Positions 1 through 8,032 of a stretch of DNA of 17,722 nt are shown in pieces. Position 1 is the first letter of the stretch, and each line of letters opens with the position of its first letter. A program made the translations under genes and the position numbers. Under the pieces are notes generated by a model. It was given only the letters and a program-made list of their open reading frames with translations, was not told the origin of the DNA and searched no databases. Origin of the DNA: Methanobacteriota archaeon (GTDB taxonomy: Archaea > Hydrothermarchaeota > Hydrothermarchaeia > Hydrothermarchaeales > BMS3B); contig QIGD01000036.1 in the NCBI GenBank assembly GCA_003229935.1, positions 1 through 17,722 on the forward strand, written 5' to 3'.

Positions 1-245
1 TAGAAAAAAGATTTCCAGGCTTCATTGTTCTTAATTATTATCTGTTGTGCTGTTGCAGAACCCACTATCATGGTGTATTTTTTATATAATTGAGCAGTAT
101 TCCAATCTATCTCTCCACCAAAAAAACTCTGCCTCCTCTTATAATTGACTTCATTGTACATTCTTGAGCAGTTGTCAACTAACTCAAATAGTCTTGGCTC
201 CTGCTCCTTTGTCAGATTCAAGTTGAAAGTATTAGTCCTTTTCAT
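1..245 (-). CDS. tnpB: TnpB (IS200/IS605-family RNA-guided nuclease), N-terminal part, cut by window edge
   Basis: Translating the minus strand from an ATG at 245-243 gives 81 uninterrupted residues starting MKRTNTFNLNLTKEQ and containing a run like VGSATAQQIIIKNNEAWKSFF. This matches the N-terminal helical domain of OrfB/TnpB proteins, where a conserved 'aaQ...aWksFf' element precedes the RuvC nuclease domain. The catalytic part lies beyond the left edge, so integrity cannot be judged. TnpB proteins of IS605/IS1341 elements are RNA-guided DNA nucleases using a guide transcribed from the element's right end, which is also outside the window. The element's left-end hairpin lies upstream at 318-337. 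The sequence differs from the other tnpB at 8530-9750, so it belongs to a separate subfamily. Confidence 0.85.
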   Translation of the reverse strand, partial: MKRTNTFNLNLTKEQEPRLFELVDNCSRMYNEVNYKRRQSFFGGEIDWNTAQLYKKYTMIVGSATAQQIIIKNNEAWKSFF

Positions 246-356
246 TTTCCCTTTATTATATGTGGTTAACAGTTATATCTATTTGTATGATAATAATTAA
301 CTATGGTTCGCTCTCATCCCACGACTGAAGTCGTGGGCTTTCCCACTCACACTATC
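246..356 (-). mobile_element. Left end (LE) of the IS605/IS1341-type element carrying the tnpB at 1-245
   Basis: Read on the minus strand, the end follows a TTAC tetranucleotide (357-360) and carries a perfect stem CCCACGACT/AGTCGTGGG with a 2-nt loop at 318-337. It then continues GGATGAGAGCGAACCATAGTTAATT towards the tnpB start. IS200/IS605 elements have subterminal hairpins instead of inverted repeats and insert next to a short fixed target such as TTAC (known for IS608). Related ends recur at 781, 5550, 8198 and 8514, each next to TTAC. Confidence 0.75.
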
Positions 357-360
357 GTAA

Positions 361-552
361 ATTATCTTTATGTGGGCCTCGCAACTAATCACTCTTTTAG
401 ATTTTGAGGTATACCTTTTATTAACCCTTTATCTGATTTCTGGTGCCCTTCTGGAAGAAAATAAGCTAGAAGAGGAGCTGGAAGGGTATAGGAAATATCA
501 GAAAGAAGTACCTTTCATTATACCTCTATACCGTAAGGGCAGGAATCGGTGA
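361..552 (+). pseudogene. C-terminal stump of an isoprenylcysteine carboxyl methyltransferase (ICMT/PEMT-like) membrane protein
   Basis: The reading frame opens right after the IS left end and runs to a TGA at 550-552. It encodes a hydrophobic segment (residues ~8-28) followed by an acidic EEN-x-LEEE-x-x-x-YRKYQ block and a VPFIIP tail. This is the typical C-terminal signature of the ICMT / phospholipid methyltransferase superfamily, which reads roughly EE..L...fg.eY..Y...VPr.iP. Family members have several membrane spans and about 150-250 residues. Only the last ~60 are left, so the gene was truncated on its 5' side, presumably by the element ending at 356. It is convergent with the next stump, 9 nt apart. 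No functional product is expected. Confidence 0.6.
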
Positions 553-561
553 ATTCACCAC

Positions 562-780
562 CTATATTCTTATTTTCCTTCTGAGAACAAGAGGAATTGC
601 TGCAAGAAGTGCAATGAGTGTTAAGCCCCATATCTCTCTGAGGCTACTTTTAATACTTCCCAGCTCTTTTGTTGTATATGCAATATTGTGAATTCCTACC
701 TTTCTTGCGTTCTCCATGACTTTCTCTTCAGAAGATACATCGATTCCCTTTGCCTTTGCATAGGATACAGCATTACTTAC
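562..780 (-). pseudogene. C-terminal stump of an unknown protein with a C-terminal membrane anchor
   Basis: The minus-strand frame ends with TGL/I-rich hydrophobic residues (about 18, GLTLIALLAAIPLVL) followed by RRK. That is the shape of a C-terminal single-span anchor with a cytoplasmic positive tail. The preceding ~50 residues are charged, helix-like and not recognisable. An ATG can be read at 804, but the codons from 804 to about 781 are the left end of the neighbouring IS605-type remnant read backwards, so the true gene was cut at the TTAC site 777-780. The family is unknown to me. Confidence 0.45.
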
Positions 781-1063
781 GATATCGTGAGCGGGAAAGT
801 CCACTATCTTTAGTGGTAGGATGAGAGTAGATTATAGTTAATTGCCACCCAACCACTCACATATGAGTGTCACCTATATCTAATTAATGGTTAGCAAAAG
901 GTGGAAACATTCAAACACATGCATCTACAATGTAGCGTTAAACTGTGTGAAAACTACAGATTTTGTGAATTTTTTACCTTGTTTTTAGTTTGAATCACAT
1001 ATCTGGTTTATTTTTTATGCAAACATGAGCTTTTACACAACATGATGTCGTGGAAGTATGTCA
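781..1063 (+). mobile_element. 283-bp IS605-type remnant: degenerate LE, TnpA relic, RE
   Basis: Directly after TTAC (777-780) the sequence GATATCGTGAGCGGGAAAG and a weakened stem around 801-815 reproduce the left end seen at 356-246, including GGATGAGAG and ATAGTTAATT. At 1041-1063 the sequence CATGATGTCGTGGAAGTATGTCA matches the right end of the element at 8237, sharing GTCGTGG.AGTATGTCA. The interior is non-coding apart from a possible TnpA N-terminal relic at 887-988. The whole is best read as a decayed, internally deleted IS605-family element next to the 3' end of scpA. Confidence 0.6.
887..988 (+). pseudogene. Possible N-terminal relic of TnpA (Y1 HUH transposase, IS200/IS605)
   Basis: An ATG at 887 opens a 33-codon frame, MVSKRWKHSNTCIYNV..., ending in TAG. 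The pattern charged-H-x-x-T-x-x-Y-N-V followed by C-V-K resembles the start of IS200-like TnpA proteins ('...H.vYni.YHivW..KYRR'). If a one-base shift is allowed after CVK, YRF follows, close to KYRR. The catalytic HUH motif and tyrosine are absent, so this is at most a decayed fragment. Similarity was judged by eye from a short stretch and could be chance. Its place just inside a left end supports the reading. Confidence 0.35.
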
Positions 1064-1099
1064 GTGTAGGAATAATTGGGCAATATTAAAAATTCAATG

Positions 1100-1782
1100 T
1101 CATATTTTAACATGAGTTTGACTTTCATCAAAAATTTCAATAAAAATTTCACCAAATATTTCTTCCTGCCATACCCTTATCTTGCCTTCATAATCAAGAT
1201 AGAGCAGAGAGATGAGAGTTTCAATAATTTCAAGCTTGTTTTCATTTTTGATAATCTCCCCGACTGCTCATAGCTCCCGAGGTTCCTGACCTTCATATAA
1301 ACAGTCTCCATCTTCTCTTTTATACTGCTCTCATCCATCTCTATGAAAAGCCTGGGTTTACTTCTTCTCTTTCTCGGAAAGTTCTTCTTTATAAGCTCTT
1401 CGTGCATTGCCTGTTGGAGAGATTCAACCAGCTCGAAGATGCTTGTTTTTCTCTCTTCTCTTCTTCTAAGAGGCTCCCTGATAGGCGGTACTATCACATA
1501 ATTCTGCTCTTCACAGGAGTTTTCAACAGATTCAAAGAACTCCTCCTCTGTTGTAGCTGGTTCGAAGAGCCTTTCAGACTTGATTCTTAAAAGCACAGAA
1601 GCAGCAAGAAGTGTTCTTCCGGAGAGTCTTAGGTTGAGCTTCACCATCTGCCTTACATTCTCTATAAACTTTCTTGTAAGCTCTTCAAGGTCAATATCCC
1701 ATGGGTCAATTTCGTCAGAAATAACAAGGTCAATAAGTATATCCACGGGATGAAGCTCTGGATAAAACTCAGACTCCAACAT
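1100..1782 (-). pseudogene. scpA: ScpA, condensin kleisin subunit, frameshifted near the C-terminus
   Basis: ScpA is the kleisin that bridges SMC heads in the chromosome-organising condensin complex. Residues after the start read LESEFYPELHPVDILIDLV..., then IDPWDIDLEELTRKFIENV, the classic ScpA N-terminal helices that bind the SMC neck. The uninterrupted frame (stop at 1177) leaves the family in its last ~30 residues. From a GGGG run (plus-strand 1258-1261), the +1 frame continues GEIIKNENKLEIIETLISLL, then KIRVWQEEIFGEIFIEIF, ending in TGA at 1100-1102. This is the expected C-terminal winged helix that contacts the SMC head. One missing G in that run would restore a 227-residue protein. I prefer the ATG at 1782 over 1824 because it overlaps the smc tail by only 14 nt. 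No scpB follows in the window. Confidence 0.8.
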
Positions 1783-4700
1783 CTTCCAGTTCAACCCCCA
1801 GTACCTTTGATGCTCCATCATCATTACTTATACCAAAGAGCTGGTCAGCATTTAATATCATATCATCTCTAAAGGATACAACAATGAACTGGGCATCCTT
1901 TGAAGCCTCCTTTATAAGCTCTGAAATCTTCTCCACATTGTAACCATCAAGGAACATTCTCATCTAGAACATAGAAAGGTGCAGGCTGATAGTGCTGAAT
2001 TGCAAATATGAAGGAAATAGCTGTAAGGGTTCTCTCTCCACCCGAGAGCAGTTCAATATACTGGGGGTTTTTGCCAGGGGGCCTTGCCTGAATTCTCAAC
2101 CCGCCTTCAAGAGGGTTTTCATCATCCAGTATAAGCTCTGCATCACCTCCAGATACCCTGCTGAATATACTCCTGAAGTTTTTTGCTATATTCTCGAAGA
2201 CTACCATAAATACTACCTTCTTTCTGTGCTCTATCTCTCCCATAAGCTCCTCTATTGCCTCTTTCTCCCTTTCAAGCCTGTCTATCCTCATATCAAACCT
2301 GTCATACTTCTCCTTTACCACATCATAATCTTCAATTGCGCGCATATTTATAGGTTCCAGTGACTTCTTCTCCGCCCCCATTCTTGCGACTTCTCTTTCA
2401 ATTTCTTCTGTCTCCATGGGTACAATAAGCTCAACCTCTGGTTGAGGGAATTCCTTCAGGGCTGAGATTAGATTCTCCAGATTAACATCTACCCTCGCCT
2501 TTTCAATTTTGAGCTTCTCCATTTCCTTCATTGCTTTTTCTCTGCTCTCCTGAAACACATCTACTTTTTCAGAAATTGAATTTATACCTTTTGAGAGAAA
2601 ATCCCTCCTGCTTTTGAGCCTATTAATTGATACTTTTATTCTTTCTTCTCTGCTTTCTTCCTCCCTGAGTCTAGACTCAAGCTTTACAAGCTCTTTATTC
2701 TTCTCAGATAGCTTAGCTTCGCCTTCAACAAGCTCATTCTTGAGGTTTTGTTTTTCACCTGCAAACTCTTTCAGCCTCTTCTGCACTATCTCCTCATTTT
2801 TGGCTTCAAGAACTTCGATTTTTGATGCTGCACCTCCACTCTCCATCTCGAATTTCCTGAGTTCCTCCTCCTTTTTCTTGATTTCTTCCAGCAGGCTGTA
2901 CAGTCCACTGGAGGAAAGCTCTTCTTCAAGCTCTGCTTTCTCTATATGTAACTTCTCTATATCATCTCTGACTTTCTGCCACTCTGGTTCCCTATCTTTA
3001 ATTTTACCATTTGTCAGTGAAATCTCAGCTATAATTTCTCTGAGTTCAGCCTCCTTTTTCGCAAGAATATTTTCTATGCTATCAATCTCGTTTTTCTTAA
3101 CTTTTATCTTTTCTCTGCCTATTTCGATTTCTGATTCCAGGCTTCTCTCTTCTCTTTCCAGCCTTTCAAGTTCTTCACTGGCTCTTCTGAGATTATTTTC
3201 AAGCCTCTCCCTCTCCTGAGTTAGATTTTTAATCTCAGAGGCAAGCCTTTTAATCTTCTCTCTCTCTTCATCCACTATCTCGAAGCTTGCACTGCTTGAA
3301 GGGTAGTAGTAGCCACCTGTCATCCTGCCACTCTCCTCAACCAGGTCCCCATCGAGAGTTACCATTCTTGCTCTTCCGATATACTGTCTTGCAAACTCCA
3401 GATTCTCAACTACAACTGTACTTCTGAAGACCTGCTCAAAGCCTTTTTTAAATTTCCTGTCGAAGTTTACAAGGTCTATGGCAAATCCAAGGGCTGCTTC
3501 TGCCACAACTTCAGTCTCCCTCCTTTTTCCCGAGCCTCTCAGCCTATTTATGGGTAGAAAGCTTGCTCTCCCGATTTTTCTCTTCTTTATATGCTCTATA
3601 CAGCGTTTTGCAATTTCATCATTCTCTACAACAATATTTAACATTCCTCCACCTGCTGCCACCTCTAGAGCCTTTGAATAGCGTTTCTCGACTTTTCCAA
3701 GTTCTGCAATAGTGCCATAAATACCAGATATAATATTCTCATCTCTCAGCCTGATAATTTCTGCCACAGCTCTGTTCAGGTTTCCTCTCCCTTTTTTAAT
3801 CCTTTCAGCAGCTTTATACTCTGCTTCAAGCTTTGCATATTCTTTAATATTGAAATCTAGCTGAGATGAAATATTTAATAACTTTTCTTTTATATTTATA
3901 ACTCTGTCCTGTGAAATCTGCCTTTTTGTATGAAGTTCTGAAACTGTTTTGCCTGCTTTTTCAATTCTCTTATGAAATACCCCCAGACTTTCTCTCTCAG
4001 CTTCAAGTTTTCTTTTCCTATCTTTAACCTCAACCTTTATCTCTTCAGAAGCCTTCTTCCTTGCTTCAGCCTTATCCCTAAGAATTGCAATTTTCCTGTG
4101 AAGTTCGGTGAACCTGAAATTCTTCTTTTCAAGTTCTTTTGATAGTTCTGCAAGAATGACTCTTTTGTCTCTGGTCTTCTCATCAGCTTCAGTAAGGTTT
4201 GTGTATTCCTCTTTTATCTCCTTTCTCAAAGAAGAAATTTTCAAAGATATTTCTGCTTTTTTTTTCTCAAGCTTATTTATTTTAGCTTTGTTTTTATCCT
4301 CCTCTTCAAACAATTCTGAGCTTTTCTCTTCTATCTCTTTTATTCTTGATATTTTAATTTCAAGTTCTGATTTAACAGCTTTAACTTCATGTTCGAGAAG
4401 GTTAAACTGACTTCTCAGGTTTTCAACTTTCTTGAAAAGTTCATAGTGCTCAGTTTCCTCTTTTACAATAACTTCTCTGTTAATTTTTTCTATCTGTTCC
4501 TTTTTTATTTTATTTTTCCGGGAGAGGATATCAATATATCCTGATAACCTGTCAATGTCTTTTTCATGTTTTTCAATATTTTCCTCAAGCTCCTCAAGTC
4601 TTTCTTTAGCCTCAAGATATTTAGACTGGAGAACTATTGCTCTGTTCTTCTTTATTTCTCTTATAAGATATTCATAACGCTGGGCATCCTGTTTTTCTTT

Positions 4701-5318
4701 CTCAAGTTTTCTCATCTGGGAGGAGATTTCCTTGAATATATCCCTAGCTCTTGAGAGATTGTCCTGCACTTTTTCCAGTTCTCTAATAGCCTTATTTTTT
4801 CTCTCGTCATATTCGGCAATTCCAGCTATTTCATCTATAATCTTACGTCTCTCAACAGGATTCACCTCTATTATTTGTGTGATATCTCCCTGAAGTACGA
4901 TATTATGTCCGTCTGGATTAATATTCACTATTCTCAGAATATCAAGAATTTCGTTTCTTGTTGTTCTTTTATTGTTGAGAAGATAGACACTGTTTCCGCT
5001 GGTATCCACTTTTCTTGAGATTTTGACCTCACCTGTGGTGATAGGCATCTCTTTTGCTGAGTTGTCAAGGTATATTGAAACTTCAGCCTGCCGGGCAGGT
5101 TTACTATTTTTACCCCCATTGAATATTAAATCAGAAAAACGCTCTGCCCTGAGGCTTCTGGCACTGCTCCTTCCAAGAACAAAGCAGATAGCATCGACTA
5201 TATTGCTTTTGCCTGAGCCGTTGGGCCCAACAATACAGGTGAAGCCCTGTGGAATTGGAAAACTGGCTCTCCTGAATGACTTGAAGTTATTCAGGCTGAT
5301 TCTAGAGATGTAGACCAT
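1769..5318 (-). pseudogene. smc: SMC chromosome condensation ATPase, frameshifted at the Walker B/D-loop
   Basis: SMC dimers are ATP-driven DNA loop-extruding machines. From the ATG at 5318, residues 31-38 are Walker A (GPNGSGKS). Long charged coiled coils flank a hinge around residues 490-660 (SGIYGTIAEL ... DGDLVEESGRMTGG). The ABC signature LSGGERTL starts at 1091, and Walker B ends in VLDE at 1117-1120. After this the frame stops (ENVP, stop at 1947-1949). The neighbouring frame supplies the correct C-terminus (LDGYNVEKISELIKEASKDA ... KVLGVELEDV) down to 1769. Only 7 nt (1952-1958) lie between GAG of VLDE and CTT of LDG, where about 12 nt coding for I/V-D-A-A are expected. The frame is therefore broken and the D-loop is lost. 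The full length would be about 1,180 residues, normal for SMC. It shares a promoter with scpA downstream. Confidence 0.85.
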
Positions 5319-5333
5319 CTAAATAAATTTTTA

Positions 5334-5356
5334 CTCCTGCCCTTTTATACTTTTCT
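5334..5356 (-). promoter_or_regulatory. Archaeal promoter (TATA box) of smc-scpA
   Basis: On the minus strand the sequence GAAAAGTATAAAAGGGC lies about 25-40 nt before the smc ATG (5318). It looks like a BRE/TATA element, and the usual ~25-nt TATA-to-start distance would make the transcript nearly leaderless. A GGAG lies closer to the ATG but at a long spacing of about 14 nt. Confidence 0.45.
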
Positions 5357-5387
5357 GAAGCACTTCACTGTGTGTGTACTAACACTG

Positions 5388-5550
5388 ATTTGGTGAACTA
5401 CCCACGACTAAATAGGCTGTCCCGTAATCAAAAATACTACGGGAAATAAGCTAAATTTAACCTTTATTGTCTAAAATAAGCAGTCTTCATATTACTAAGA
5501 GTAATTGTCGGACAGCCTCTAAAGTCGTGGGCTTTTTCGCTCACAATATC
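5388..5550 (-). mobile_element. IS605-type end (copy C) with a MITE inserted in its hairpin
   Basis: Read on the minus strand after TTAC (5551-5554), the sequence GATATTGTGAGCG...AAGCCCACGACTTTAG is interrupted by a ~105-bp MITE. It then resumes as ATTTAGTCGTGGGTAGTTCACCAAA. Without the MITE, the arms CCCACGACT and AGTCGTGGG form the same 9-bp stem as at 318-337. A second copy with the same outer and inner sequences (GTAGTTCACCAAA) lies at 8033-8198. No transposase gene is attached. It sits 26 nt after the cooS-like stop codon, so the folded hairpin could also act on the 3' end of that transcript (inference). Confidence 0.7.
5414..5518 (+). mobile_element. MITE copy 1, AGGCTGTCC terminal inverted repeats
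   Basis: The element begins AGGCTGTCCCGTAATC and ends GTAATTGTCGGACAGCCT, giving a perfect 9-bp terminal inverted repeat. The flanks are CTAAAT and CTAAAG, a 5-6-nt near-perfect direct repeat taken from the hairpin loop. It has no open reading frame. It is nearly identical to the reverse complement of 8059-8167, apart from about ten substitutions and a 4-nt indel near ACTACG. Ends of this kind occur on IS5-superfamily elements, so it is probably mobilised by such a transposase elsewhere (inference). Confidence 0.75.
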
Positions 5551-5576
5551 GTAAAAAAAATAGAAGAGTTGAGAGT

Positions 5577-7451
5577 TTAGATACCCAGCTCTTTCCTCTT
5601 CTTAACTATGTGTTCTTCCAGCTTATCCGCTGCTCTGGCAGCATCACTCTCCACAAGTAGCTTGCCGCCTGTAATATTCTCTATATCTTCAGTTAGGAGC
5701 TTCACCAATCCATGAGCACCACCTATAGGTGGGAGCGGGTCAACATGTGTATACACACCCAGGGCAAGAGCAAAAATAGCATCGATTGTAGCCTTCTGCT
5801 CCATATACTCCGGTGCTGTAATAGCTATCGGCAGCTGGGGCACATCAACACCCAGGGCATCAGCTATTGCTATTACAAGCTGAGCAAGCCTGCCTGTATC
5901 TGTGCATGTCCCGAAACTCAGCACAGGTGGGATATTCAGAGCTTTGATAACTGCTTTAAGATTCTCACCTGCAAACTCCTGAGCATCAAGACTTGTAAGA
6001 CCAGCAACCTGAAGAGCAGCATTACCACAGCCCATACTCAGTACAAGGATATCCTTTCTTATCAGCTCCTTTGCTATTATGACAGTCTTTTCATCCTGGG
6101 GACCGTTCTTAAGAGTTGAGCAACTAACAAGAGCTACAACACCCTTAATAGCCCCTGCTTTTATACCCTCCAGAAGAGGGTCAAGGCTGCCACCCAATGC
6201 TTCGAGAATACTCTCAATAGAAAAGCCCACCACAGCAACCTGCTTCCTTTTTGGCACATTTGTAGGCTTACCCTTTCTATTCTTGAAGCTTTCTATTGCA
6301 AGGTCTACAAGCTGCTTGACCTGCTCCTCTACCAGCTCTGGCTTATAGTCAATAGCCTCATCCACGCCTCTCATTCTCACCAGCTTGGAAACAGACACAA
6401 GCTTAACCCCATACTTTTCCTGATAATCAGCGAGGTTAGGTAGAGAACAGTTCATATCCATAGCAAAGACATCTATAGCACCTGTTGCCAAAACATACTC
6501 CTGAGTTATCCAGTTACCTGTTAAACCAACAAAAACATCATCCACTGCATAACGCTGCAGAAGCTCCTGCCCTGTTTCTATAGATCCCACTATCTTAAGT
6601 CCTTTGGCTCCAGCTTCTCTTGCCTTTTTCTGAACTTCCTCATTTCTGGCAAACTCAATCAGAGCTGCACCCACAAATGGCTCGTGCCCATTTACAGCTA
6701 TATTAACATACTCTGGCTCAATAATTCCCAAGTCAACACTGCCTATATGTGGCTTCGGAATACCGAATAGGGAGTCCTGTATAACCTCAAGGCTGAGCTG
6801 TGCGGCAAGGCTTGTGGCTATTCCCATTCTCATAGATTTCAGTGCAAGGGAAACATAGTTGGTATCCACATTTGTCATAGAAGAGGCAGCATTACTCATA
6901 ATCTCATGTATGACACCACCTGGAAATATGCCAAGTTCTCTCCATATCTTCTTTCTCTGCTCTGGCGCAAAGATTTCAACAAGCTTACTGGGTTCATCCG
7001 CATCTCTATTCAAATCCTCAAGCACAAAATCAGCCACATTCCCTGCTATCTCATTTATATCCCTATTGTCAGTCTCAATACCAAGAGCCTGTGCAAAAGT
7101 TAAAAGCTTATCAGGTGCACTTATTTTGAAAGGTGTTTTACCCTCGGCTGTTGCCTTCAAAGTTTTAACTGCCTCAACAGCATGGTAAGCATAGGCTGAT
7201 GTACCCAGAATATTTTTATGAAGCATGTTACGCATTGCCATACTATCTGCATCTATGCCGCATGCACCATTGGGAGCCATTTCTGTGATCCTACAGGGAC
7301 CCATACTGCATAGCTGACAGCTTATACCCTGACTACAGAAGGTACACTTATTACTCTGGGATTCATAGCGGTCTGCCACATTTGTAAGACCATCTTCTTT
7401 CACCTTCTTATACATTTCATTTATTGTTTCATGATAGCTTGGATTTTCCAT
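5577..7451 (-). CDS. cooS: CooS-family (Ni-CODH-like) protein with the C-cluster Cys295 replaced by Glu
   Basis: At 624 residues this matches CooS-type homodimeric CO dehydrogenases. Seen: an N-terminal cysteine block C36xxC39, C45xxC48, GPC53 and C64 (B-cluster C45/C48/C53/C64), then His90. Of the C-cluster ligands, His256 (NGHEP), Cys335 (MDMNC), Cys444 (VSCS), Cys475 (MGCG) and Cys516 (GTC) are present, as is the catalytic-type Lys553 (EYMEQKA). The motif normally GICCTGNE reads GSIETGQE, so the sixth ligand (Cys295 of the Carboxydothermus enzyme) is Glu292. A characterised deviant, CooS-V of that organism, lacks one canonical cysteine, carries an Fe-S-O hybrid cluster and does not oxidise CO. 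A comparable role with N-oxides such as hydroxylamine, or in redox stress, is inferred here. GGAGGA at 7458-7463 supports the start. No cooF, cooC or acs gene is adjacent. IS-derived repeats bracket the gene. Confidence 0.85.
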   Translation of the reverse strand: MENPSYHETINEMYKKVKEDGLTNVADRYESQSNKCTFCSQGISCQLCSMGPCRITEMAPNGACGIDADSMAMRNMLHKNILGTSAYAYHAVEAVKTLKATAEGKTPFKISAPDKLLTFAQALGIETDNRDINEIAGNVADFVLEDLNRDADEPSKLVEIFAPEQRKKIWRELGIFPGGVIHEIMSNAASSMTNVDTNYVSLALKSMRMGIATSLAAQLSLEVIQDSLFGIPKPHIGSVDLGIIEPEYVNIAVNGHEPFVGAALIEFARNEEVQKKAREAGAKGLKIVGSIETGQELLQRYAVDDVFVGLTGNWITQEYVLATGAIDVFAMDMNCSLPNLADYQEKYGVKLVSVSKLVRMRGVDEAIDYKPELVEEQVKQLVDLAIESFKNRKGKPTNVPKRKQVAVVGFSIESILEALGGSLDPLLEGIKAGAIKGVVALVSCSTLKNGPQDEKTVIIAKELIRKDILVLSMGCGNAALQVAGLTSLDAQEFAGENLKAVIKALNIPPVLSFGTCTDTGRLAQLVIAIADALGVDVPQLPIAITAPEYMEQKATIDAIFALALGVYTHVDPLPPIGGAHGLVKLLTEDIENITGGKLLVESDAARAADKLEEHIVKKRKELGI

Positions 7452-7457
7452 ATATAT

Positions 7458-7580
7458 TCCTCCATCTACATATGTGATTACATGGTTGTTATCATTTTTC
7501 CCGAAAATGTTCAGAATATAAAACCCATAAACTTAAACCTGACAAATTTACTTAATTGACGAAAAGCTTTATAATAGAGA
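7458..7580 (-). promoter_or_regulatory. Putative leader and promoter of the cooS-like gene
   Basis: The RBS GGAGGA lies 6 nt before the ATG. Two A/T-rich candidates for a TATA box are seen on the minus strand: GGTTTTATATTC near 7515-7527 and CTATTATAAAGCTTTT near 7563-7580. I cannot choose between them. The gene has its own upstream region of about 180 nt before the IS5 remnant. Confidence 0.3.
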
Positions 7581-7629
7581 ATTATTGACATAACAAAGAG
7601 GATTTTGATTAACCGTGTTTTTTATTGGC

Positions 7630-8032
7630 TTAAGAAGATGGGTTGCAAATACCCCTTAATTTTTCTCCTTTTTCATTGTATTTGTGTCCCATATCCACTG
7701 ATTTTCTCATTGTTTTTTGAATTTTTAGATAGCTATCGTTATACCCCTGCATTTTGAGGGTGCGTAGCTGATATAAATTGAATCCAAAAGAAGCAAACAG
7801 CATTTTGACACACACTCTACCTACCGTTGTCACCCTGACATGACCAGATTTGAATACATTTTTTATCACAGCATATGGTCTTTCACAGGCACTCTTTTCC
7901 TGCTTATTCGTTTATTGCGCAGTTTATCCCTAATGTTTATCGGATGGTTTCTAGCACCTTTCTTCATTGTAGCGTTGTATCCCTTTATTTCTGTACCGAA
8001 ATAGCCCCTATTACGATAAACAACTTCGTCAG
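7630..8032 (-). pseudogene. C-terminal fragment of an IS5-type DDE transposase, frameshifted
   Basis: Reading from about 8032 down, one frame gives DEVVYRNRGYFGTEIKGYNA, then R-x-HPI-x-IRDKLRN. After an AAAA run (plus-strand 7895-7898) the family continues in another frame as CERPYAVIKNVFKSGHVRV, then KMLFASFGFNLYQL, ending at 7630. The order D-x-GY...R..h.i...lrN...R...ERp.a.ik...g..r......a.l.fNly.l is the C-terminal half of IS5/IS1182-like transposases, and the Glu of ERPY would be the third catalytic acid. The N-terminal half with the first two aspartates is missing, cut where the IS605-type end begins at ~8033. The fragment is inactive. Confidence 0.7.

Noticed and set aside
370..552. 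Small intact membrane protein of 60 residues
   Set aside because: The sequence matches only the C-terminal tail of ICMT-like proteins and begins right at an IS end, so it is a truncated remnant.
2614..3219. Long plus-strand frame rich in Ser/Leu opposite smc
   Set aside because: It is the antisense of the SMC coiled coil (Glu/Lys codons read backwards as Ser/Phe/Leu); no start signal and no family features.
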